Source: Alopecurus myosuroides
Taxonomy: Eukaryota; Streptophyta; Magnoliopsida; Poales; Poaceae
Reading direction: 5' to 3'
DNA: 64,000 nucleotides
Assembly (NCBI GenBank): GCA_028641055.1
Contig: CM054063.1
Coordinates: forward strand, 177,946,756-178,010,755
Part shown: piece by piece, positions 22,078 to 33,184 of the stretch
How positions within the stretch are numbered: the stretch's first letter is position 1
How the letters are laid out: every line of letters begins with the position of its first letter
Made by a program: the position numbers and the translations under genes
Notes under the pieces: generated by a model
What the model saw: only the letters and a program-made list of their open reading frames with translations
What the model was told of the DNA's origin: nothing
The model's database searches: none

Positions 22078-22096
22078 TTGGCGCCCACCGTGGGGC
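22078..22096 (+). other. Element B primer binding site
   Basis: TTGGCGCCCACCGTGGGGC, one base after the 5-prime LTR. The tRNA primer was not assigned. Confidence 0.75.
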
Positions 22097-25000
22097 AAAC
22101 GACGTCAGGCGTGAAATTCCGATCTGGGATACTTGGCGGAATTGGAAGATCGATCACTGTCGGAAGCTTGGAGTTCGACGACGACGTCGGCCGCTTCCTC
22201 GACAACGGATCCTATATACCGGCGCAAAACCACCTGGTAAGTGCCTGCGCGTTACCGATCGGATCTGCTAACATCTTTATCGGACTAACTGCAGAGGCAA
22301 TGGGGTTTTGCGGTGGAAGCAAATTTATCCCACCCGCCCTATACCCAGTCGAAGACGACTATGATACCGGATTCTGCTCAGATCGCCGACAAAAAAGTGA
22401 TACACACTTTATCGGCATGGTGCAATCCGAAATCGCTGAAAACACGGATGACGGAAATCCCGTGCAAGAGGCAGATAACAACCTACCCGTCATAGAGACG
22501 GAAGAACAAACACCCGTCACAGAGGCGGAAGATCCGACATCCGCCAACCAGACGATGAACTCGGAGGCAGTCCGTGCTTGCCGCCATTGAGGCGAGGTTG
22601 GAGTCGGAAACCGGATCGGATAACTTCGACTCCGAAGACGAAGACGAGGATGCCTTCGTAAGAAAGGTTAAGTCCTTTCAAGAGGGATTCCATGAAGTGC
22701 TAATGGAAAAACCAGCTGATACAACGGGTGCCAGCAGCCAGGAAAGCCCTAAAACCCCTCCGCCGGTGGAAGAGAGAGAAGACGGAGAAACTTCTCCGAT
22801 ATTCCCCAATGTTAAGGAGATGACAGAAGATGAGCCTGTCAAAAAACCTCCCTCTTCCAAGAAAAAGCACCGTGCTTCTAAAAAACTCCAATACAAACTC
22901 CGGAAGAAAAAATCAGCCGATCTCGCTGATGAAAACCTGGAAGCTAGAGATGTTAGCGGCACAAAGCCAGCGGAAAAGAAATCTAAGGAAATCACTGCTC
23001 CGCCAATGACGGAACAGGAAGAGCAAGAGCTATTACAAACACCAGTGGGACCAGATGAACCCCTGAGATGCTGGAAGCCAGGAGACAAGCTTTCCAACGG
23101 CAACAGCAACATCTGCTTAGATCTCGGCAACATCTCCAACAAACCCATAATGACATCAAAGTCATGAAGGAAGAAATAGAGGAGTACGAGAGAAAGCATA
23201 GATCCGCGTTAAAACCTACTAGGTTACCCGGAATCGCAAAACCGGAAGAACTGCCGCCAAAAGAAAGGTTCTATAACCCATCTTGGCAAAAGCAGTTAAA
23301 CGGCAAAGATGCCAAGGGCGAACCAATATACAAAACCACAGCGGAAAACGCGGAAGCAGCGTTCGCCATCCTAAACAACGACCTGTACTCCAAAGGGGAA
23401 AAACTCCAAGGGGTGTATGCTTTCCTAGGAAAAGCATTACAGCAGCAACAGCGAGGCCAAGAACGATCAGGGAGGCTGCATGATAATTCCGCCCTCTGCA
23501 AAACAGCTACTTGCGCTGCTGGAGCACCTGGACCGGAAGAACCCGGAGATTCGGATAAAAAAGAGGATCCGAGAAAAGACAGGAAAAACCCAGACAACCG
23601 GGACGCAACGTCTAGAATCGGACCTCATCTCCCGAAAGATGGATATAAACCACATGATCGGGAAGACAAGCACCGGAATGACGGCAAAATAATGCCACCT
23701 CCGAGAAACCCAGCTGAAAAAGCTGGAAGATATGATATACCTCACAGACGTGAAAGATCTCGGACACCTCCTAAGGATAAGGAAAGGCATAGAAGCAGAA
23801 CTCCGCCTAACCCAAAAGGACGTGAACACGGAAGAGATAGAGATAACCTCGGAAAAGCGCGTCCGCGCAACAATGGAAACGAAAGGAGCAGATCCCCTTC
23901 TGTCCATTCAGCCGGGAGAGATTCTGCACACATTGATAGAGCAGAAAAGGATGATCTATACTTTGGTCCTAAGTGTTTTACTGACAGGATCCGAAGGATA
24001 ACCCTGCATTCTGGCTTCGCCAAAGTTGGTCCAACCTACCAAAAATATACCGGTAGCACAAACCCGGATACCTGGCTCTCAGATTATTATACAGCCGTCC
24101 AAATCAACAATGGGACAGACCTGGAAGCTGTCAAGTTTCTTCCCCTAATGTTGCTAGACGGAGCCAGAGATTGGATCAATGGTTTACCATCAAGAACTGT
24201 CGACAGCTGGGATGATATGGCTAGAGTATTCACTCAGCATTTTCGGGGAACATACAAACACCCAAATAGCATCAACCAGCTGAACCGTTGCACCCAATTT
24301 GAGGACGAACCATACGTGGATTTCATCTCCAGATGGACTGCAATGAAGAATAGTTGTTCTGGAGTAACTGACGTACAAGCAATGCATGCTTTCGTCAATG
24401 GCCTAAAACCCGGACTCGTACCGTTCATGGTTGGTTCTAAACAGCACAAGGATCTCGGATCTATGCTTACAACCGCTAATGAGCACGCTGCAGCCGAAGA
24501 TGATATCAGAGCAAGAGGAGGCAATATTGAGTCACTAATACTCGCCAAGAAAACCCCTCGTTCTGACAAAAAAGGAACTCCAGAGTCAACGACAAAGCCC
24601 AAGGAGGTCAACATAGCCTTTGGAGGAGATAAGGGAAATAAGTGGAAAGGTCGCAGCCCAGATCCAATCAATTACACTCCCGAAGAATGGGAGAGAATTA
24701 AGTCGGAACCCTGCGTCCACCACTCGCAATTTGGGAAACCAACCCACACAAACGTGCAATGCCGGCTAAACAAGCATATGAACGGCAATGCAGGATCCGG
24801 AAATAAAGGGAAGGGTTCCAAAAGGAAACCTGCCAAACAAAAGCCAGAAGCTGACAAAGAAGACAGTGAATCGGACACTGATGACAAAATCCAGGAACAA
24901 CAGCGAAAGGGCGAACCCAAATTTCCGAGAGTTGACGGAGAAGCAATGTTAACTTTCTTAGCAACCCCGTCAGCAAAGGTGGCCAAAAGAACACTTCGAG

Positions 25001-25737
25001 AAATAAACGCGGTTGTTCCGGCAACCCCGAAATTCTTGAAGTACTCCAACACACCGATAATCTGGGATCAGTCTGATCATCCCGGCAATATCCCTGAACC
25101 CGGCACACAAGCTCTTGTTGTCAGCCCTGTTGTCCAAAACACTAGGCTAAGAAGAGTACTGATGGACGGAGGATCCAGCATTAATATAATGTACCTGGAT
25201 ACACTGAAGCACTTGAAGATCTCCGAGTCCCAGCTCAATTACAGCAATATACGCTTCCACGGCATTGTTCCTGGCAGGCAAGCACGATCCCTAGGAGAAA
25301 TTTCCCTAGATGTCACCTTCGGAGATAAAGATCACTTCCGGCAGGAAAAAGTATCCTTCGAAGTAGTGCCGTTCGAAAGCGTGTATCACGCAATACTTGG
25401 ACGTCCAGCTTTCGCCAAATTCATGGCAAGATCCTGTTATATCTATAACAAGCTGAAAATGCCAGGACCCAAAGGAGGAGTAATCACCATAGCTGGTGAT
25501 TTCAAGCTGGCAAACGAGTTGGAGAAAGAAAACGCCCTTTGCGCTCAGAGAGTTATAGCAAAGGAGGAACTGAAGGAATTAGCCAAGGAGGTATCGCCGA
25601 AAGAAATGCCGGCAGGAAAAGAAACTCGGAAGTCAACAGATAGCTTCAAGGCGTCCGAGAATACAAGACAGGTAATCCTAGACCCCAAAGATCCGACAAA
25701 ATTTGTCGTCGTAGGGACTGGGATGACCGACAAATAG
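22097..25737 (+). pseudogene. Element B gag-protease
   Basis: Main frame 23068-25737 (889 codons). An upstream N-terminal part lies in shifted frames (to 22590, then 22574-23167), so there are two indels near 22580 and 23060. Order: acidic and Lys-rich N-terminus, coiled segment, Arg/Ser-rich stretch (RRERSRTPPKDKERHRSRTP, ERSRSPSVHSAGRD), Gag core (YTGSTNPDTWLSDYYTAV, GARDWINGLPSRTVDSWDDM, YVDFISRWTAMKN), C-x2-H...H-x4-C finger (CVHHSQF ... HTNVQC), then retropepsin with an intact active site, VLMDGGSSINIMY, and AILGRPAFAKFMA. It ends at TAG 25735-25737, directly followed in frame by RT. The protein would form the particle and mature the polyprotein. Confidence 0.85.
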
Positions 25738-27204
25738 GAAGGCGAGCTCATCAAGTTCCTCCGTGAGAACTGGGATATTTTTGCCTGGTGTCCAGCTGAC
25801 ATGCCAGGCGTACCCAGGGAACTTGCTGAGCACCAACTCAAGGTTATTCCCGGATCAAAACCCGTCAAACAAGGTCTCCGTCGATTTGACGGAAGAAGAC
25901 GGAAGGCTATTGGCAAGGAAATTATCCGGCTTTTAGCAGCGGATTTCATCAAGGAAGTAATCCATACTGATTGGTCCGCAAATCCGGTATTAGTGCCGAA
26001 GAAAGACACCACTGCTCTTAGAATGTGTATAGATTACACAGGACTGAACAACTTGTGTCCGAAAGATAGATTCGCATTACCGCGAATCGATCAAATAATA
26101 GATGCCACTGCAGGCTCCGAGCTTTTATGCTTTTTGGATGCATACTCCGGGTACCACCAAATACGCATGAAAAAGGAAGATCAAATCAAGACTTCTTTTA
26201 TAACCCCGTATGGGACGTACTATTACGTAACCATGCCTTTTGGCCTGAAGAATGCAGGTGCAACCTACCAGCGTTGCATGCAACGCTGTTTGCATAGTCA
26301 GATTGGCAGAAACGTTCATGTTTACGTGGACGATATCGCTGTCGTAACCAAGGAAAAAGATACACTCCTTGAGGATTTGAGAGAAACTTTCGAAAACTTA
26401 CGCACTTACAAGATGAAGTTGAATCCATCTAAGTGCGTATTCGGGGTTCCCTCAGGAAAACTTCTGGGTTTCATTGTTTCCCACAGAGGAATAGAAGTTA
26501 ACCCGGAAAAGATCAAGGCAATCTTGAACATCTCAAAACCTACATGTGTAAAAGATGTCCAAAGATTGACGGGTTCCGCTGCAGCCGTCAGCAGATTTAT
26601 CAGTCGGCTGGGGGATAAAGCCTTACCACTCTACAAGCTGCTGAAGAAATCCGACAAGTTCGAATGGACAGAAGAGGCTGACGCAGCGTTGGCCCAGTTG
26701 AAGGAAACCTTGATGAACGCTCCCATCTTGGCATCTCCAAAAGACGAAGAACCCATGTTATTATACCTTACGGCTACAAGTCGGGTTATTAGTGCGGTAA
26801 TCGTTGTGGAACGGACAAAGGAAGAGCAAAGCATACCAGATCAACATCCGGTATATTACATAAGCGAAGTTTTTTCCGAATCCAAACAAAGGTATCCGCA
26901 CTACCAGAAACTGGCATATGGCGTATTTTTTGCATCCAGAAAACTGCGCCATTACTTCCAAGGGCATTCCATAACAGTGGTATGTAAAGCACCACTAGGG
27001 GATATTATAAACAATGCAGAGGCAACCGGCCGAGTAGCTAAATGGGGCATCGAGCTGGCAGCCTTCGACATTAAGTACCAGCCAAGGACGGCAATAAAAT
27101 CCCAAGTTTTGGCAGATTTCGTCGCCGACTGGACAGAAGCAATGGAAAAAACACTATGCCAGAATCCGAGTACTGGATCATGCACTTTGACGGATCCAAG
27201 ATGA
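25738..27204 (+). CDS. Element B reverse transcriptase
   Basis: In frame with gag-PR across one TAG. First ATG at 25801, but homology to element A starts right after the stop (EGELIKFLRENWDIFAWCPA). RT motifs: LPRIDQIIDATAG, FLDAYSGYHQIRMKKEDQIK, MPFGLKNAGATYQRCMQ, catalytic YVDD in HVYVDDIAVV, and the thumb and connection to HYFQGHSITVV and QVLADFVADWTE. No internal stop. The frame ends at 27204, after overlapping the next frame by 49 bp. One base is missing relative to a fused pol; the A6 run at 27146-27151 is the likely place. Function: copies element RNA into cDNA. Confidence 0.9.
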   Translation, partial: EGELIKFLRENWDIFAWCPADMPGVPRELAEHQLKVIPGSKPVKQGLRRFDGRRRKAIGKEIIRLLAADFIKEVIHTDWSANPVLVPKKDTTALRMCIDYTGLNNLCPKDRFALPRIDQIIDATAGSELLCFLDAYSGYHQIRMKKEDQIKTSFITPYGTYYYVTMPFGLKNAGATYQRCMQRCLHSQIGRNVHVYVDDIAVVTKEKDTLLEDLRETFENLRTYKMKLNPSKCVFGVPSGKLLGFIVSHRGIEVNPEKIKAILNISKPTCVKDVQRLTGSAAAVSRFISRLGDKALPLYKLLKKSDKFEWTEEADAALAQLKETLMNAPILASPKDEEPMLLYLTATSRVISAVIVVERTKEEQSIPDQHPVYYISEVFSESKQRYPHYQKLAYGVFFASRKLRHYFQGHSITVVCKAPLGDIINNAEATGRVAKWGIELAAFDIKYQPRTAIKSQVLADFVADWTEAMEKTLCQNPSTGSCTLTDPR

Positions 27205-28970
27205 AGGAAGGAGCTGGGGCTGGCGTAGTCCTAAAATCTCCCAAGGGAGACACAATGGAGTACGTATTGCAAATACACTTCAACGCCAGTAATAACGTGG
27301 CAGAATACGAAGCTCTGCTTCATGGCTTGCATATTGCAAAAGAAATAGGGGTAAAACGCATCTTATGCTATGGAGACTCGGATTTGGTACAGCATCAGCT
27401 CAACCAAACCTGGGACGCGAAAAGCCCTATAATGGCCGAATATCGGAGGACGGTGGATGAGTTCGCCATCTGTTTCTTCGGGTTCGAAGTCCTTCACATA
27501 AAAAGGGAGGAAAATTGGAATGCGGATGCGTTAGCCCGCATGGGATCAGAGAGAGTAAAAACTTTACCACCAGGGGTATTCGTCCAGCACTTGCATGAAC
27601 CATCCATAAAAGGTGGAGACGTTGATTACCCTCTGGCATCTGAAACAATCGAGGTCATGCTCGTTAAACCGGATTGGACAATTCCATACTTAAACTTCTT
27701 AGTCAATCAGAAGTACCCGGAAGGAGCAGACGAAGTCTTGCAAAGGCAAATACAGCGTCGATGCAAAGGATACGTGGTGATCAACGACCACTTGTATAAA
27801 CGCAGTACTTCCGGAATCTTTCAACGGTGTATTTCACCAGAAGAAGGAAGAGAAATACTGGAAGAAATCCATGCCGGCGATTGCGGACATCATGCTCAAT
27901 CAAAAAGCATAGTCAAAAAAGCATTCCGGGCGGGGTTTTTCTGGCTAACAGCCAAGGCAGACGCCGAGCGCATAGTGAATACGTGCGAAGGATGTCAATA
28001 TTACGCCAAGCAGACCAATTTGCCGGCCCAAGCACTTAAAACTATCCCTATCACATGGCCGTTTGCGGTCTGGGGGCTAGATATGATGGGACCGTTCAAA
28101 ACTGCAAGAGGTGGACTTACACATCTACTCGTAGCAGTAGATAAGTATACAAAATGGGTGGAGGCTAAACCCATCAAAAAGCTGGATGGCGCAACTGCCA
28201 GAAATTTCATTATTGATTTAGTAATGAGGTATGTCGTCCCACATAGCATAATAACTGATAACGGGACAAATTTCTCCATTGGAGAGTTGGCAAAATACTG
28301 CCAACAAACGGGAATCCGCTTAGATCTTGCATCTGTGGCACACCCGCAATCTAATGGACAGGTTGAAAGAATGAACAGTTCAATCCTGCAAGGAATACGC
28401 CCAAGACTCGAATCTCCTCTCCATAGAGCAGCTGGAGCGTGGGTAGAAGAGCTACCTTCCGTGTTGTGGAGTATTCGAACGACGCCAAATAGGTCAACTG
28501 AGCAAACCCCGTTTTTCCTAGTTTATGGTGCGGAAGCTATTCTTCCAACGGACATGATCCATGATAGCCCAAGAGTGCAGAATTTTGACGACTCGGATGC
28601 CGAAGAAGCACGACAGGATGCCGTCGATCTCTTAGAAGAGGAACGAGAACTTGTGCTTCAAAGATCTGCCATCTACCAGCAAGGTTTACGACGTTATCAT
28701 AGTCGGAAAATCAGGCATCGTTCTTTTAAAGAAGGTGACTTAGTGCTGAGATTGGTGCAGCAAAGGAAGCACAAATTGGCCCCAGTATGGGAAGGACCAT
28801 TTGTCATCAGTAAAGCCATGAAGAATGGATCATACTATCTTGTTGACATTCGAGATACGGAGGACGACCCCGAGAAGCCGAATCGCAAAAGAAAGAGAAA
28901 AATAGATGATGAACTAGGAGAGACAAAGAGGCCTTGGAGTATCCAGCAATTACGTCCCTTCTATACTTAG
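27156..28970 (+). CDS. Element B RNase H and integrase
   Basis: 604 codons in the minus-one frame relative to RT; this frame is open from 27075. RNase H acidic residues are in MHFDGSKMK, EYEALLHG, CYGDSDL and NADALARMG. The integrase has an HH-CC finger (GDCGHHAQ ... CEGCQYY), D, D and E in WGLDMMGPF, ITDNGTNF and NGQVERMNS, and a C-terminal domain ending QQLRPFYT. No chromodomain. All expected catalytic residues are present, so this is the least damaged pol part of the window. Expression would need frame restoration or slippage from RT. Confidence 0.9.
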   Translation: MPESEYWIMHFDGSKMKEGAGAGVVLKSPKGDTMEYVLQIHFNASNNVAEYEALLHGLHIAKEIGVKRILCYGDSDLVQHQLNQTWDAKSPIMAEYRRTVDEFAICFFGFEVLHIKREENWNADALARMGSERVKTLPPGVFVQHLHEPSIKGGDVDYPLASETIEVMLVKPDWTIPYLNFLVNQKYPEGADEVLQRQIQRRCKGYVVINDHLYKRSTSGIFQRCISPEEGREILEEIHAGDCGHHAQSKSIVKKAFRAGFFWLTAKADAERIVNTCEGCQYYAKQTNLPAQALKTIPITWPFAVWGLDMMGPFKTARGGLTHLLVAVDKYTKWVEAKPIKKLDGATARNFIIDLVMRYVVPHSIITDNGTNFSIGELAKYCQQTGIRLDLASVAHPQSNGQVERMNSSILQGIRPRLESPLHRAAGAWVEELPSVLWSIRTTPNRSTEQTPFFLVYGAEAILPTDMIHDSPRVQNFDDSDAEEARQDAVDLLEEERELVLQRSAIYQQGLRRYHSRKIRHRSFKEGDLVLRLVQQRKHKLAPVWEGPFVISKAMKNGSYYLVDIRDTEDDPEKPNRKRKRKIDDELGETKRPWSIQQLRPFYT

Positions 28971-29571
28971 TTCAATTTCTATGTAAACATCTTTTGAGAT
29001 CATGAAATAAAGTTGTCGGAATGCTGTCATCCATATTCTTTATAAGTGCAAGGTGTTTCCGCCTCATCTATTTCCCAATGATCTCACAAATACTCAATGT
29101 TAACCCGAATTGTGCCTGCGTGCTCGGTGTTTAAAAGCTGAATGATTCGGCCTGTTAAAGGTTAAAGGAAACTCGGATTGTGCCTGCGTGCCCAAGTTTC
29201 AAAACAGCTCCTTGTTTTCTCTAAATTTTATCTGATTGTGTATGTGTTGGTTACTGAAACTAGTCAGTAAAAATGCTTTTAGCATGATCCATGTTTCCGA
29301 GTTTCAAAACTGTTTGGTTCGTCCCCAGTTACTCGACATGATGATACATATTGCTAGTTGAGCCATTTTTAAACACTAGAGCAGTTAAAACACATTTGCC
29401 AGATTACTTAGAAGATAAAGGAACAGTCAAACCCGGAAAAACTTTGCAAGAAACTTGAAATTGCAAAAGGCGGAGTTCTTGTTTCGACAAACGATATAGA
29501 AGCATTACAATATGAATTGCATTGTAAAAATGCTCTTATACACATCCATCATTCGGGTCAAGTGTATTCCC
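28971..29571. other. Element B spacer between integrase and antisense gene end
   Basis: No gene. GATTGTGCCTGCGTGC-type sequence occurs twice (about 29109 and 29171). This would be the shared 3-prime UTR of pol and of the antisense gene, which converge here. Confidence 0.5.
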
Positions 29572-32262
29572 TCAGGCATCCGAGTCTTCATCACTGCTAT
29601 CATTCTCGGGGGCTGCGGGCACTTCTTCTTCCGGATAAGTAATGGAAATGTTAACCATAGAGGCAATCTTGGAAGCGTGCCCTTTAACTTCATCAAAAAT
29701 CGCATTTCGTTGCGCTTCTGTATATTCTTGAGGGATACCGGATGCTACGCGCCAAGATTTGGCATTAGGGTAATGTAGACGCATAAGGCCAAGTGCCATG
29801 CGTGCACCACCTCGTGCGGCAGAGCGAAGGATGGATTCTTTCGACTCTGCTACTTCTGTGATGGCACCCGGAAGTCGGTAGACTTCCGAAAAGTGTACAG
29901 TACTTGTGGGAAGGAATTTATTAATCAGCTGCATTCCTGCATTCCTGATTGAATTCCACACTTCCCCAAAGACCCGGATCTTTTCAGTCCGAGAAATTCC
30001 TGGAAAATTTCCTGCTTTTTCGACAAAAGCAAAGGTTACATGAAAAGATACAAGAAATAAGACATGAAGACATTGGTAAAAAGAAGTTAACTTACCAAGA
30101 ACCTTGTCAATTTCGTCGCCTTCTTTCATGCGCGGGAGTAGCATACTTTCCAAATCATTGATAACAGATTTATCTTCCGCTGCCTGTAAAGAAGCCTTGG
30201 ATTGAGCAATCCCAAGGGCCAGATTACTGGCTTCTAGGTCTTCTTGAGCTTTCAGAAGTTCCTTTCGGAGGTTTGAGTTTTCCTCACGAAGCCGAGAAAC
30301 ATGGACAGCGTTTTCTGCTAATTTGTTGGCTTTGTTTAAAGCAGCTGGAGGGCAATAATTAATTTGAGTTTAGAAAACAATTCCGCAAGAATTCTCCAGA
30401 AAAAACAAATGGCACAAAATAAAATACCGGTGGTTTTTTATAGTTGCCGCTGAGATGACGCAAGTTCGTTGCTTTTCGACTCAATAACAGATTGAAGGGT
30501 TTTTACTTCTCTGCTCTTGAGACTAAGTTTCTTAAAAACTTCCAAGTTTATGGCGTCTGCGGAATGCTAAAACATGGAAATGAAAGCCGGATGCTTAAGT
30601 TTGAACAGGCATACGAAGAAACATTAAGAAGAATTCATATTTCAACTTAATGCTTGGGGGCTAGAAGTATTACCTGGCTCATTTCTCGCAAATCGGTCAA
30701 GACCTCGTTGAATTCTTTGGCATATTCCGCGAAGAGAATTCCAACATGATGAAGGCCATCGTGTATAACCTGACGAGGTGATAATGCGATATCATTGCGA
30801 ACAACCAATCCATTTTGTGGCCAAGGGCGAATCAGAGGCGCAGGAGCAAAGAATTTCTTTGCCTCTGGACGAATATATCCGAGTTCGTCGAATGGTTCTT
30901 CTTTTATCCGGATATCGTCCAGGTTGGGAATAGATTCCTCTTTGATAGCTGATTGCCTTTTGCGCTTCCGATTGTTGTGAAACTCGGCATGTAATTTGTT
31001 GAGTTCAGCGTCGGAAGCAAGATCATTTTCTCCAAGTTCATCAAACTAGGAAGGAGTTAACAATATGTTAAAAAGCGGAGAGAGAAGATAATCTGAAGAA
31101 AAACGCGGAAACAAGGAAAGATAAATACCTTAGGGACCAGATTTTCCACGTGATAAATCGCCAGACTTTCCTCAATCTGACTACTGACGGCGACCAGTTC
31201 GTGAAGTCGTCCTATAAAATCCTTTTTGGTAAAGGCCTTATCTGTTCCTCTCATGCTATCTTCTGGCCCTTGGTATTCGCAAAGAAGTCGGGAACGAAAA
31301 GAGAGAGGTTGGATACGGCGTCCAAACCAGCACATAACGGTATCCTTCCCAACCAAAGAAGGTTGAGAGGAAGAAAGTTTGGCGATGCGCCGCTTTATCT
31401 TCATCAGGTTTTTTGGCAAATTTTCCCCTACTGCGGCTGTCCAACTCTCGCGAGGAGTAGCGGCAGAATTAACAAAGGGAGGAACCCCGGTTGCCCTGCC
31501 TGGGAATGGAATGTCCTGATGATAAAAGAAAGAACCTAGCCAAGATTGGTCAGGTTCCGGCATTTCTATTTTTGGATACCATTCCTCCCTAAATTTTCTG
31601 AGGATGAAAGATACGGTTCCGCAAATGGGTGAAATGCCATTTGTGATGTTATGCTTTACCTCAAAACAATATTGCCAGAAATTTAGGTCAGGTGTTATCC
31701 CGAGATATCCTTCGAAAAGGGCTTGGAAACTGGCTAAGTAGAGGATGGAATTCGGAGAAATATTGTGTGGTTGAACGCCATAAAAGTTAAGGACGTCTAG
31801 AAAAAAGGCGGAAGGGGGAAAACCCATACCTCTCGCAACATGAGAGGTAAGGATGACGCGTTCTCCGACTTTTGGCTTGGGCTCGGATTCATCTTTCGAG
31901 ATTCGCCATTTGCCTTTAACTATGGATCCCTCCTTTGACATCCGACGAAGAAGGACGAGAGAAGTATTACTCGGACTCCAATTGCCGACAATTTCTGTTT
32001 TGTTGTTGGCTCCGGTGGCAAAGCGCTCATCGCCACGGGAATGGATTTTGACCCTCGCCGTCGTTGGGACGAACGGAGGGGGTGCTGCGGAGCTCGATCC
32101 CGCTATGTCCGCGGCGGCGGAAGTGTTTTCTCCGCCCGCCGCGGAAGCCGTGGTCTTCTCCGGCTCGCCGCCGGTGTGCTTTTGCGATCCCGGCTGTGGA
32201 TCTAGGTCGCCGGTGAGCTCGTCGATAGCGGCGCGAGTGGGTGAGGACGGCGAGGAGGCCAT
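29572..32262 (-). CDS. Antisense five-exon accessory gene of element B ('putative gypsy type transposon' family)
   Basis: Minus strand, opposite to gag-pol. Exons: 32262-31129, 31045-30674, 30566-30428, 30344-30096 and 29999-29572. All junctions are GT-AG and all phases agree (0, 0, 1, 1), giving about 773 residues. Exon 1 has an Ala/Ser-rich N-terminus, then a Transposase_28-like region (VARGMGFPPSAFFLDVLNFY, NSILYLASFQALFEGYLGI) and IQPLSFRSRLLCEYQGPED. Exon 2 has a basic RKRKR patch. Exons 3-4 are coiled coil (LREENSNLRKELLKAQEDL). Exon 5 is helical with an acidic end. The only interruption is a TAA near the end of exon 3 (codon 43 of that exon, near 30440). Function unknown; the same layout in element A argues that it is a conserved accessory gene. 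Confidence 0.75.
30651..30664 (+). other. Internal polypurine-tract-like sequence in element B
   Basis: TGCTTGGGGGCTAG lies inside the antisense gene (intron 2 region) and closely matches the real tract TTCCTGGGGGCTAC at 32791-32804. A third match, CTCGGGGGCTGC, is at 29605-29616 inside exon 5. Confidence 0.45.
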
Positions 32263-32402
32263 CTTTTGGTGGCGCGTTGCGTTTCGGTGCGTTTGGATGC
32301 TAAGTGCGCCTGGAACAAGTGCTTTGCTCTCGAGCTCGCGTTCGCAGCAATGGCGCAGGCAGTGGGAGAGTGAGGAAAGTTTCTGATGAGGACGAGGATG
32401 GC

Positions 32403-32410
32403 TATTTATA
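32403..32410 (-). promoter_or_regulatory. TATA box of the antisense gene in element B
   Basis: On the minus strand CTATAAATAG, close to the plant TATA consensus, about 140 bp upstream of the ATG at 32262. It lies in the element 3-prime region, which otherwise (32411-32792) holds no coding sequence that I can see. Confidence 0.6.
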
Positions 32411-32792
32411 GCCGGAAAACCGTTTAGATACGTGCCAACGGCTCTTTCGACCGTTGGATGCTCGACGCGTGTCGCTCGCCGGAAAATACGGGAAATAAAA
32501 CGGCAGGGGAATGATGGCTATCTCCTCGTTTCCCGTGAGAATCTGTCAGAGATACGCTGAGGGGTTTCCCGCGTGGAACCAAGCGACGCTTGCGTCAGCA
32601 TGTTTGAGATGCTGACGTTAGAAGTTCCTTTTCCGCGAAGGATCGCGAGAAGAAAAGACGGATTTTCATGGTTCCGAGTTTTATGTTACCATCTCCTTCA
32701 AAAGGAAAGTAGAAAGAATCAAGACTGTTGAATTAAGATTTCCCGGACAAAATGTATTTGACGAAAGACGGAGAATCAGAGTTTTGATCCTT

Positions 32793-32804
32793 CCTGGGGG
32801 CTAC
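32793..32804 (+). other. Element B polypurine tract
   Basis: CCTGGGGGCTAC directly precedes the 3-prime LTR (TGTCGG at 32805), the expected priming site for plus-strand synthesis. Confidence 0.85.
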
Positions 32805-33184
32805 TGTCGGATATATACTGAATAGGGGTATAGAAGATGGTAGACAAAGAGCCGGACTACCAGGGTGGCCTACATGGTAAGGCTGGTGCCAATGCACCGC
32901 CCACTATTCACGGGCTATAGCCCCCGCCACGTCACCTTCTCTCACCACTATCACGCCACTCTCACGGGCACGGTGCCAGTGCACGGGCTATAGCCCGGGC
33001 TGTAAGATTCTCTCTCTGCCACATCAGCTTTTCTCTCTCCTCCACGTCAACACATATTTTTGAGACGAAAACATTACAAATAATGCAAGGAAATAATTTT
33101 ATTGAACTAAAATTGTTACCGATTACATACTAATTAATAAAATTGCATAATAAATTGTAAAAATGACATAAACATTAAAAAAAT

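Noticed and set aside
27146..27152. AAAAAAC as a programmed minus-one frameshift site
   Set aside because: The heptamer is not in the phase required for a canonical X-XXY-YYZ slip in the RT frame, and a one-base loss in the A-run explains the data.
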